From Rostratula benghalensis (lineage: Eukaryota > Chordata > Aves > Charadriiformes > Rostratulidae), in the NCBI GenBank assembly GCA_013399305.1, contig VXAI01000019.1:5516260-5580259 (forward strand): 64,000 nucleotides of DNA, written 5' to 3'. The notes under the pieces were generated by a model. That model was not told where the DNA came from. It made no database searches and was given only the letters and a program-made list of their open reading frames with translations. Shown in pieces: positions 23,818 to 34,720 of this stretch (positions are counted from its first letter, which is position 1; each line of letters opens with the position of its first letter). The position numbers were made by a program, and so were the translations under genes.

Positions 23818-26800
23818 AGCCTGCAAAGTAAATTCTTGGTCAGAGTTTTTACATCTGCAAATAGTAAAGAAATCACAGGATACTTCAAAATCAGATGCTG
23901 TCAAAGAGAAGGGAATGTTAATCAATGCAGTTTATACAAACCCCTCTGTCACACTGCCCTTAAGATTATGTGTGCTGAGGAGAGCAGGCAGCGATATTAA
24001 GAACTGTACACAAATTTCTTTTCAATAAAAATGATGCATCAGCCCATGCAAACTCTCAGGAATCCAACTTTCACTGCAAGTGTCTCTTTGGATCTGTTTA
24101 TTTCAGAAGATGTGGTATAAATGATGGTATAATAAGTTTTACTATGTTTTAGGCATAAATGACTCATACATCATTCCATTTGAAAGAAAAAGATCCTAAC
24201 ATGCAAGTACAATATGTTACTGCAGCTGCTCCATGGGAACAACAACATACCCATTTGGAAGGAAAATACATTTATGAAAATGCCTGATTAGCAGAAAAAG
24301 CAGAAAACAATTCATTATAAACAATAATATACAACACAACTGCTTTATTTGACATTTTTATGGTTACAGTCTGTTTTCATGGAATCTATTGGATTAAAAT
24401 GCATTCAGCTCTTCCCCTCCCACCCCCAGCTCAGATTAGTCTTCATTGATGTTATCCATAACGAAAACCAAAAAGCCCCTCTAGTTTTCTATAAATCAGG
24501 CTTTGAAGGAGCAGCTCCCATGCTAGCTGAATGTAAAGTTGCTGGACAGAGTGCACCAAATTATCTTCTTGCTTCAGGCATCTCCTGCCAGGATCCCAGT
24601 TTGGGGGCAGAAGCGCATGTTCCCTCTCCTTTTTGTTTTGCAGAAGGCTGTATTTTTATCTTGGCTGCCTCCTATCTCCTGCAAAGGTTAGGAATTGAAA
24701 GCCACAAAGCCAGCAGGCAACCCACCTCTGAGAATTGCACAACACATTGACTAAAGGCAAGGCAGTGCCACCTACATCACCGTGTCTATGACCTCCGAGA
24801 GACAAGGCTTTCTGATGTCCCGGTCTTCCCTTGTACAACCAAGGAATCCTCTCCCTCCCTACTCGATCCATCTTCTCCTTGCCCCTTCATTTCCATACAC
24901 CTTTCTCACTAATGGACACCATTATATATCTCACACCCCAATGAAAAAGGTTTCAGATGTTTCTCTTACAAATTAATTTGTTGCAGAACAAGAAGGCAAC
25001 TTCCACTGAATAAAATAAACTATCAAGCGGTTGTGGGAGCGCTGAATGCAGCATTACTTAAATATCTCTGCCATTTAATGTGAACCACTTGCATACTAAA
25101 ATACACTTAGAAATTATTTGCAGCATTTTGCGATGTGTTCATGGGATAACATAAATACACAGCTAATATTAGTAATGCCATTGTTTCTTTTGATGAAAGC
25201 AAACTCACACATGTTTCAAAATCGGGCTCAGTGGATGCAGTTGGGCACTTCTTTATGGGGAAGCCCCCAGGCATCCACCAGAAGGAACTGCAGACTCTTC
25301 ACCACGAGACACAGCACCACCTTTATTCCCACCTGCTACTGGACAGGCATCTTAGGTGGTTACCCCAATTTTTGGCCAACGTAAGAGACACAAACAGGCA
25401 GAGATAGCACCCAGCCAGAGAAAAGGCACTTGGATGCTCTGCGTGATTCAGGCCAGAGGATTTAAGTCTGGTTTCCCACCTTCCAGGTGAGTGTCCCAGC
25501 TAATGAGCCCTCAGCTCACAGCACAGCAACTTCTTCTCCCTCTCTATTTTTCATTAAAATCTCTGAAGAACCGTGTTTAGTTCCTCATCAAGACGAATGC
25601 CAAGCCTGCTAAATTTTTCATGACACTAAATTCTTGTTCTCCTGCCAGCCCTAGTTATGTGTGAACATTTTAGGCTCCCTCAGGCATTTATTTTACTACA
25701 GAGTCCTGAAATACTTAAGTCTATTAAGACCTAAAATAAACACGTCAAAAGGAGGAATCTGCTAGTTGTTCTCCCAGCCTAGGTTTTAAGAAGGCAGTGC
25801 CTACTACCTCCACAGCAGCAGCTGGGAAGAACTGGCCAAATACTCCGAGCCTGGAAAAACCAGCTGGGCTGCAAGTGCACAGCCAGAGCGGGAGGCGTAG
25901 CGCTACCCAGAAAAGCTGGATTTACTAAACTGGCACACAAGGACTCTGCTGCAGGCACCCTACCCCTGGGTTTGTGCCCACTTGGGTCCCTGCCTGCTCC
26001 CTGGCTGCCAGGGACGGGGGTGGCTGGGAGCAGGCCGCGACTGAAGGATAATTCCAACAGTTTGGCCCGGGTTACCCTCCTTGCCAAAGCCCTTTCTGGA
26101 GCAGAAATGATGCTGGCCTGCTGGGCTTGGAAGAAGTGGGTGCTTGAGAATAAAAGGCCAAGCAAACACCAAAATGTTTCAGCCAGGACCCAGAAGTCAG
26201 CAGGCGATGGACTGACTGAAGCGCTGGGCTCCAGGTCTGAAACGTAGCTGTGCATCCCTGACCTACAGAAAGGAGCTGGAAGAACACTTGTAACAAATTC
26301 CCTACACAAAATATCTGGATTTAAAGTCAACCTCTGAAATAATTGTATGGTCACTCCCACTTGACCTATGCATTCTGTTAGCTGCACTCTCCAAAGGAGG
26401 CCTGGAAATAAACCACGCTTCGTTGTTTACCTTGAGGTCTCTTACACCCTACAGCACCCACAATGCTCCGTTATTACTGTTATAAACATCGCCATTATAT
26501 ACTTCAAAAGGAAGCACAAATGGCTGATTTGTGGCCAGAGAATACCATCCCTGACACCAAACCTGAAGTTCAACACAGTTGTCTTAGTGGCACTCCAGGC
26601 ACGTGTGAAAATGCCCATGTGTGGATGTACATGGTCTTGTATCAGAGATGCCGTGTACTAAGAAGGCAACGTGGCATCTAACTCTGCTGGCAGGACCTGC
26701 TGGCCATGCACAAGCCCACAGCTCAGCCCTGTCCCCAGCACATCTTCAAAAAGTGCCCAAAGACCAGAACATCTCCTGCATAACACCTCTCATCATCATC

Positions 26801-27657
26801 AAAGTCCTACTTCGCCTTTTTTTTTTTCCCTTTAAAAAAGAAATAGCTTGTGTGTCTTCTTTCGTATTTATTTTATACGTAAAACAAACTTTCAAAATCC
26901 TCTTGTTAAACAGTTTCTCTCCTATAGTTTTCAAAGTACTAGATGTAGATGTGAGCAATCCAGTCTTCAGGAGACCAATGCTCAAGGTCCCTGTAATGAA
27001 CTGGATTTAAGATGGGTGTAAAGAGTGTATTTCATCTTAGCAGGTGCTCCTCATAGAAAGCACAACCTAAAACAAAAGGCCTCAAAGCTTTTTTTGCCAT
27101 TCAGATCTAGGAGGGATTTATTTCCTCAGTACCAAACCTGACAGCCAGATCTTCCCAAGGTCCAAGCAAATTGGATCACCAATACCCAACTTGCCCCTTG
27201 CCCTGCTTCTGAAGTTCCCAAGGAACTCTGCCAAGGCAAACCCCAGAAGATTTCTCTCCAAACTATGAGTATGGTGGGGAGGGATGTGGGGATGCCTTCC
27301 TGAAGGCACCACTTCTGTCAAGTGCACACATTTATCACTACAGAAGTGGGGCTGGAATAGAATTCAGCGATTCTTTTACGCTGTATTCCCCTGTGTTGGT
27401 GAAGAATTATGAGGGTATTTCAATTTCCTGGTCTGTCCACAGTAATTGAAAAAAATGAAAGAACAGGAGCAAAATCACTATCAAAACCACTACATAAGCA
27501 GTGCCCAGTACTATAGGTAAATTTTCATTTAATCTTTTCCTGCCAAACCATTCAAGCTAAATACACATCATGCTAGTACCACGTATTATTTGTGATTTAT
27601 TTTACCTCATTACCTGGTCATTTTTGCCCTGTTTCTCTCTCTCTCCACCTTTCCTAC

Positions 27658-27733
27658 CTTCAGCTTGACAAGCTGAAAGCTTATTGATACAGAAGTTCTT
27701 TCTTCCTATAATTGGCAAAGTCTTTAAGCGTAA
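27658..27733 (-). other. Exon-like 76-bp segment
   Basis: Minus strand: accacagttttttttccag precedes 76 bases ending CAAGCTGAAG|gtagga. Two frames are informative: phase 0 is open and exits in phase 1, and phase 1 ends in a stop after about 16 codons. The length is not a multiple of three, so insertion into the teneurin message would break the frame. It could only serve as part of an alternative 5' end or be chance. Confidence 0.12.
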
Positions 27734-29399
27734 CTGGAAAAAAAAACTGTGGTAATTCCAGTTCGGATGGCATTCTTTTCTCACACCTCTGATACGAGGA
27801 GGAGGGAGTATCAGCCTGAGCAGTGTGTCTGTGATCAATCACACCTCGTGCCCCTGAGTGCCCATGGCAGAAGGAAAAGAGAATCAGTCATCTCTCTCCC
27901 ACCGAGGGCTGAGAGGATGTGAAACGCAGAGCAAAGCCAAGTCGGAGGATCAGAGCTGCCAGTTTTCACATCACGTGGGACCCCATAAAGGACCACAAAA
28001 GCCCATTTCCTTAAGATAAAAACCACGAGGACAGACAATCTTTTGCTCTGCCTCCACCCTGAGTGGAAGGCAGCTTTCTTCAGCTGAGCGTTTGCAGTGA
28101 AATTGCGGTGACGCACCTGAGGAGCCTCATTGGTCTTTGCTTTCAAGCAACAAAAGGACCTGCTGTCAAGCATTTCACCCACAATGTTCTCCTGCTTCGT
28201 GGAGTGAGAACCCCACACTTCAGGGAGTTAAAAGAGCTGAAATGCCTGGCTGATTCAAAATTTGAGTCCATTGTGACTAAAACCCAGTTCTGAATCCCTA
28301 AAATCTGAATATATAATGCAAACACTGACACAGCTTGGTCCAAAGAAACGTCAGACTGAGACCCCAAACTTCTCCTTCAGTCATTTCTTTTTAATAAAGC
28401 CTGTAGTTTTGCTCAGCTTTGAACAGCAGCTGTGTACTGAGGAAAGCCATAAGAATATTCCCCAAAACTGAAGGATCAGAAAAGCCTTACTCGGAAACCA
28501 GGCATGGTGCTGGTGCACGTTTATCACCAACGAGTTAAAATTTGACTAATGTAATTTAAGATTGATAATTACTGATGGAGGCCATATGTGGCTTTATTAA
28601 AAGGAAACTGTCAAATTAAAAATACTGCTTCCATCTGACTGTTTCTGAAGTACCATGGTTTCAAATAACATCTCAGATTTATATAATTGAAATAACCACT
28701 CTATATATTTTCGGGATTTTTAAATTCTCATTCTCTGTAAATGAAATCTTGCCCTTCAGCCATCTGCATTACTCTCTCAAACACCAGCAAGGGAAATGAA
28801 AATATACAAAATCAAACAAAACAGAACAGTACATTACTAAAACTTGCAAATAATAGTAGAAGCAAGAGTCATATATTTTTAACCCACTTTTTAGCAACTG
28901 ATCTGATTTTAATTTAGGACTATTATTACGTTGGCGAGTACAAGGAATTCTGTTGTGCTGGGCTTTAGAGAAGTGTAAGAAAAAAAGAAACCCTCTGTAT
29001 GAAGTAACAAATGGCTGGCACCAGAAATCATTCATCCGAGAGTGAAAATTCAAAGGCAGAAGAGCTGAATTACTAATGATGATGTGTCATCCCTCTCCCC
29101 AGTGCCCTGCTACTCGAGGTCTCCGATGTGGCTAATGTGCTGCCAACTACTAATACAGGTTCCAGAAAAGCTCCAGGGAACAGCAATCTGCAAGCCTGAT
29201 GTCTATACGCCAGTTAAGTTAATAGAGACTATAATAACAAGTAGACCAAGTGGGCACATGTCTGAGAAGAGTCAGATTTCAGTTTTCATCAAAAGGAAGT
29301 CCTGCTTCACAAAATTACCTCGATTCTTTGAATAGCTCAAACAAGTGAACCGGTCAACTTCTGCAGCCTACGTGGGTTTCCAGAAGGCTTTGAATAACT

Positions 29400-29960
29400 A
29401 CTTCACTAAAGGATTTTAAAGAACCTAAGCACCCGTGGCAAAAGAGGTCCCTGCATGGCAACATGAACTGATTAAAAGACAAAACCAGAAATGAGTGGGA
29501 AATGGTAAATGCCTAGCAGAAGAAAGCTGCCCTACCCAGTGGAGCAGGGCAGGGATCTGCACTGAGACCTACTGCTCTTTCCATACCATAACTCACCTGG
29601 AAAGGCAGCTGAGCACGGAACCCACCAAGTTTGCCGACGATACAGACGTACTCAGGGCAGTAGGGATGAGGGCAAGCGGTGCAAAGTCACAGGACCTTAT
29701 GAAATTGAGTGACTAGACAATGAAATGGCAAATTAAATTCAGTGTGGCTAAGTGTAGAGTGATGCACATGGGAAAATATAACCTTAACTTCACATGTGCA
29801 GTGATGGGCTCCGAGATGAACATTACCGCTCAGGAGCGAGACCTCGGGGTTACAATAAATAGTGCCATCAAAATGTCAGCTCAGCACTCAGCTGCCAAAA
29901 GAAAGCAGCCCAAATATTAGGTATTGTTAGGAACTGAACAGGAAGCAAAACGGAGACCAC
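29400..29960 (+). mobile_element. Old CR1-clade LINE, ORF2 fragment
   Basis: The plus strand carries the reverse-transcriptase catalytic motif as KFADDTDVLRAV at about 29627-29662. After one stop comes MKWQIKFSVAKCRVMHMGK and then QERDLGVTINSAIKMSAQH, the conserved order of CR1-clade ORF2. The frame is broken by stops at 29713 and 29918. The sequence is more diverged than the bird-type CR1s in the window, so it belongs to an older subfamily. It may extend with low similarity to about 30200. Confidence 0.8.
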
Positions 29961-32099
29961 AATTATGGCACTTTGTAAGGCCACCCAGTTCACACACTGT
30001 CCCTGTTTCCAGCTGGGAGGAGTTCAGGGGACATGCTTCAGCACACGGTATTTTGTGTTCCCTTCCACAAAGGTAGGAGCCAAACAGAAAGAAGCTTCAT
30101 GCAGAAGAGTGACCTATCATTAGGGGACCAAGAGAGCAGTTTTAACGTTGCTGCATCACAGTCTCAAGAAAACTCTGACAAAACTGAATAAAGAATGCAG
30201 AGCCTTCTAGACACTTGCTGATAAACCATTAAAAAAAAAAAGAGGTTGAAAATCACACACATACAATCAATGAGCTCTATTAAAACGTGTTACTGACTAT
30301 CACAAGCTTAGCTATTGCTAAATGCACCAGCTTTACTAGCGTTTGAGACAGCTGGGAAAAGACAAGTTGGAAGATTTGCCTTCACTTTAGCTGTACACAG
30401 CCAGCTAAAGATCACTTTGCCTTGTCATTTTGAAGCGTCTAAAGATTTGAATCCTCAGGGTAAGGCCAAGTGCCTGCCAAAGGGTAAGCAGAAACAAATG
30501 AATCTAAAAATCGTTAAAGTCTTGCCTTTCTCACTGCTCTCTTTTCCTCATTTTCCTTCCTATCAGCCAGCCTGTTCAAGGTGCTGCCAGAATTAGACTC
30601 TTTGGTGCCTGACCAACACACAATGTTTTTTCCTGCTGAGGTTGTCTAACAGGGAACAACTAAATTAAGTCTAGGCCTTCAGACTTCGAGCTAATCTCTA
30701 TGCATCTCTACCTGCTTTCAGGAGAAAGCATTTGCCTGTCTGCTAATGGACTGATACTACTCATATCTTGGTCTAATTGCATGAGCCATGAGACTGCTCT
30801 GGTTTTCATTTGGATTGTTAAATATCAGACAGAGAAGCTGCCTATCAACACCGGCTGCGCGTAGCGTACTCTCTACTTACTTGCACAAAATACTGTCTGT
30901 TCACCTCACAAATGTCCATGTAAGTGTAGAAGAGAAATACACCCCCACCACCACCACGCTCTATAAACAACCTATACAGCTTTGCCTGTCGTGTAATAGT
31001 AGAAATACAGAACGGTAGGAAATTAGTTGGACAGAAAACCAGAATTGTGATGAATTCATTGATTTTAAACTCTTATATGCATCAAATATGAACATAAATT
31101 ATTTTCAACAAGAATTAAAACTATGCAGAGTATTCTGTTAATTTAAACTGTTAGCTAAGAGCTGCTACAGGAGAATGCCAATGGACTAATAGCACATGTT
31201 CTAAAATAGACCAAGTTGCATAGGTTTTTTTGCCTTTGTTTTAGCCTTACATTAAAAAACCCTACAATTTTATTTAAATTCAAATATTATAGTATTCTAT
31301 TATGCAATATGGATTTATTATTATTATTACTATTCTTTTCCTATAGCTGTAACTCTCTCCACTGAACTGTAATTGAAGTTTCTCCTTTTTTCAAGGGCAC
31401 ACTTTTCCATTTGTCCCGTCCAAGCAGGTTTTTATGACAGGTCATGAAGGACACCCAGCAGGAAGCGCTCTGGGAACATAAGTAGTCCCGACTAACAAAA
31501 AAGCTTCTACAGGGACTGTATGGCATGATTTTAATTAAAGTAGAATGAAGAAAGCAAAGTAAATATTAGCTGGTAGCAACGCACTAAAAATTTCACTCCC
31601 TGCCGGTCAGCGGGAGTCAATCGAACCGCTCAGAGAAATGCCTTCAGTGCTCTTAAAGCAAGGCACAGAACTGGTGAGGCTGTGACAGGCAGCAGACTGT
31701 ACCCAGGGCTGCACGTCAACTCCTGAACTACAGCTCGGCGTCCTTCCACCACGAGAGACACCTTAGAGTTCAGCCCTGCCACGGTGACTTCAGTTCACCA
31801 GCAAAACCGAAAGTCAGGCGATCACCTCGTCCCTCTCTCTATTCCGTCGTTCGCTACAAATGAAGTATTACCTGCCTCCTGAAGTGGGAGAAGGAACATT
31901 AATCAAGCACAGAAACCCTTGGACCGGCTGGATGAACCCTTCCCTTGAGCCGGTGTTGGTTTCAAAGGGCAGGGTGAAGTGGCTGCAGCTACAGAGCTGC
32001 CTCCGAGCGCTGGGCAGCTACAAATCACGGGGGCAGGGGAGGCGAAGTCTGAAACGGCAGCGGCCCCTTTAAAAGTCCCGAATCGCCCTGAAACTTTAA

Positions 32100-32400
32100 T
32101 TCCGTCACGCAGTCAGCAAACGCTGAATAAATGAGGTTTTTTCAGAAAGCCATTCTAACCGAGCTCCTCATTACAGATCTAATTACAAGCTATCTTTATA
32201 ATGTACACCTGACGACAGCGTGGAAAGCACTTTGCTTTAAAGGTCAGCAGAACTAAAAGAACAATTTTGCTATTTATAGTAAAGGGTGAACTTTTCTTAT
32301 TTGGCTGTTAAAGCAGCCAACCCTTGAGTTTAATGTAATTAGGGAGGGGATATTCAATTTACAGTATCTCCAAGTAATGATAATTACACTGGTTCAAAAA
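32100..32400. promoter_or_regulatory. Candidate enhancer block next to the CpG island
   Basis: Non-repetitive AT-rich DNA directly adjoining the CpG island. It contains several homeodomain-type cores (tctaattaca, gtaattaggg, gataattaca), an aacaatttt SOX-like word and aaggtca, a nuclear-receptor half site. There is no repeat similarity and no open frame. The mixture resembles vertebrate developmental enhancers, but conservation cannot be seen from one sequence. Confidence 0.3.
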
Positions 32401-32597
32401 AGCTGTTGGTAAGCATAAGAAACCTTTGTAATTACAGCCCGTTTCCAAAATGACTTGAGCGCCGTGAACTCGAAGCATTTCGGCAAATGAAGGCCAAGGC
32501 ACATAAAAGGAGAACCACGGTGCTGTAAAAGCTCCACTGTTTATCGTAATGAGCCGCCCGACCGGAGGGAGATCGCAAAACGCGCTCCGTAACTCAC

Positions 32598-32640
32598 CCC
32601 GACAGCCCCTGCCATCTCCTTCCCGCTCACAAACAGCCAT
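32598..32640 (-). CDS. Candidate alternative first coding exon of the teneurin
   Basis: Inside the CpG island the minus strand has ATG at 32640 followed by 14 codons (MAVCEREGDGRGCR) and one extra G, then a near-consensus donor CGGG|gtgagtta. An in-frame TGA lies nine codons upstream of the ATG, so the start is defined. The initiation context is weak at -3 (T) but has G at +4. The exon ends in phase 1, and its final G plus the GT that opens the 11996-12205 exon makes glycine, so the two join in frame. The joined product would lack the usual teneurin N-terminus. This is a prediction from splice phase and CpG context only; the 5' untranslated extent would lie at higher coordinates, possibly through the gap. 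It could be chance. Confidence 0.3.
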
Positions 32641-32792
32641 TAAGAAAAGCAGAAGCCGCTTCCCTCATCGCATCCTTCCCAGCCTTTGCCAGCATCGCCC
32701 AGCTCCCGGCGGCCACAGCCCACGTAATTCCCTGGACTTTGGGAGCCTGGCTCGGGCTCCAGCTGCCGAGCCCGTCACGTCCAAGAGAGGGG

Positions 32793-32832
32793 NNNNNNNN
32801 NNNNNNNNNNNNNNNNNNNNNNNNNNNNNNNN
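32793..32832. other. Assembly gap (40 N)
   Basis: A run of 40 N interrupts the most CpG-rich part of the island, flanked by ccaagagagggg and ccccgtcc. GC-rich promoters are often lost or shortened in bird assemblies, so the true missing length may not be 40. Frames running across it cannot be trusted. Confidence 0.99.
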
Positions 32833-34099
32833 CCCCGTCCTTCCCCATCCCCTGCCGCCAGCCCCGTGCGAGCGGCAGATCAGCCCGGTCAGCAATCCGC
32901 CGGGAGCCAGGCGAAAAATAAACAAATAACCACGTTCACAGCAGCCGCGGCGATCGCTCTCCGGAAAATTATTCAGGCATTAGGAGGGAGACGGTATTCA
33001 ACGCTGCCACTCGCAGCTTCACGGCTCTCCGCGTATCCGCATCAGCCCGGGCTGAGCACTTAAGGAGTATCATCGGAGAGCTGGCCCAGCTGAGCATCTT
33101 CCATTAAGTTTTTGTCTTAAAAGGAGATAGCAGGAATCTCTCTGCCTGACAGGCAAAAGGCTTGTCATGATTCATTAATAACACAGCCTTGCTCAGGTTT
33201 CCTTCAATGAGATCGGGCAGGCGGCCCACGAAGAAAGCGCTGAGCGAAGAGCAGCTTCTCCAGAGACCATGCCATGAACTTGCCGCTCCTTGGCATCGTC
33301 TGCTGCCTGAGATGGGGACAGCCAACGCCATTCGACAAGACCTGTCACAGCCCCTTAAGGGTCCCAGCCAAGAAACCCACAAACCAAACACCAATTCCTC
33401 AGCAGGATGCGATTCGCTGCTTGGAAGTGAAAAAGTTCAGGTTTTAGCTGCAGAGCTAAAGGCTTTGGCTCTGCCCAGGGCAAAGCTGGCAATCTGCTCT
33501 CATCAGCCCTTCGCCTCCAAAGGCACAGGGGCTTAGGAGAGGTGAGGTAAACTCCAGTATCAGATTATTGCAGAAATTAACAGGACTATCGCAACTCTGC
33601 CATCAGATTTTAAACTCATTTCCTTCTAAGTAGGAAAAGGAGGAAAGGCAATTGAAGTTATCTGTTCGGTAAGGAAACAAGCTCAGGAGAACTGTCAAGA
33701 TAAAGTCATTAGGACAGCATCAAAGCAGGGAGGGCAGAACAGGACTTTTTCCTTTCCCATCCATTTGTACAGACCTAAAATGCAGCCGTTGTGTTTAATT
33801 GGGTCTTAGGTACTTCCTCCTACCAGATCTGCTCATCATGAAGAAACGAAGAAGAAATGTACTCTCTTATTGGCATTCGCTCCAATAGCATTTCCTACAC
33901 ACAACGCTGCTCCAAATGACAGAATAATCTGACAGAGCAGTAAGCAGCAGCCAGTTCCATCTGCAGCATTTGTCACAGTCCAAGGTTTAAATGGTCTTCG
34001 GCATAAAAACTAGTATTACAAATCCTGTGGTTGCTACAATGGGGTTTCCAGGTTGGCATTGGATTTTTAAAAGATGCTTTTATCATCCCGTAGCAGAGG

Positions 34100-34720
34100 C
34101 AGTCCAAGCACATAAATGAATGTTGTACATTTAGAAGGAGCAACGAATGTACTGAAGAGGGCTAATTATTGATTTTCAGAACATCTGTGTCACAAAATCA
34201 TCTTTTGCAATAAAGCAGGTTCAGGGAATTTGCAAACAGCGTAATATTATTGCTTCCCTAAGCTCCTCTGTGTTTCACTTAGGCACGATCATTTATTTTG
34301 AATGTAATATCTGTCTTTAAAACTACGGTCTGTAAACATTATTAGAAACAGCATTATTAGCATGTCTAGAGATCGCTGTCTGCCAGCAGAATGCAACTGA
34401 TTGAACAGAAATCAATAAAGGTATTTAATGACTTCATGAGAAAAATAGGTGACCCTCACACCCTTCATGGATTAATGTCATTTATGTGCAACACATTGCA
34501 TAATGCTGACACAGAGCCACTCCAAGCAGTGTCACTTTTCATATGAGGGCCTTAAAGCCTTATCAAAGGGAAATTGTGTTTTAATGCTATTTCAGATGTC
34601 ATTTTTGAGAGGATTTTTACAATCCTGGTTCATAAAGTATGATGTGAATCATTACAAGTAGCTTTTGTCATTGGCACATGTACCAGGTCACCCTCTGAAG
34701 CGAGCCAGTGAAATGAAATC
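34100..34720. promoter_or_regulatory. Candidate conserved non-coding element
   Basis: About 600 bases of balanced, non-repetitive AT-rich sequence. It has no long homopolymers, no CR1 similarity, no sizeable ORF, and many short transcription-factor-like words (ctaattattgattt, aatcatctttt, tgcataatgc). It lies about 1 kb from the CpG island on its upstream side. This texture is typical of conserved intronic elements in large neurodevelopmental genes; I cannot test conservation. Confidence 0.25.

Larger units (their letters stand above)
12206..31589 (-). other. Teneurin intron upstream of the cassette exon, repeat-bearing part
   Basis: Inferred intron. It contains the acceptor region, CR1s at 14.8, 19.5 and 29.4 kb, low-complexity tracts around 19-20 kb and a few small CpG clusters (20640-20720, 21050-21160, 21720-21830). 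The GC-richer stretch at 25780-26390 has a long antisense frame with no recognised domain. The remainder (15141-19049, 22000-25700, 26400-27650, 27740-29390, 29960-31580) shows nothing I can name. Confidence 0.55.
31590..33300. promoter_or_regulatory. CpG island, candidate internal promoter
   Basis: The window is AT-rich and CpG-poor, but this stretch changes sharply. A hand count gives about 40 CpG dinucleotides in the roughly 470 readable bases of 32540-33055, with further clusters at 31600-32100. GC-box-like runs, CCGCGG and CGATCG words are present, and the densest part is broken by an assembly gap. CpG islands in vertebrates usually mark promoters. It lies 20 kb upstream of the teneurin exon on the transcribed strand, and a splice donor follows a short ORF inside it (see the candidate first exon). 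The teneurin's own first exon or a divergent non-coding transcript are alternatives. Confidence 0.6.
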
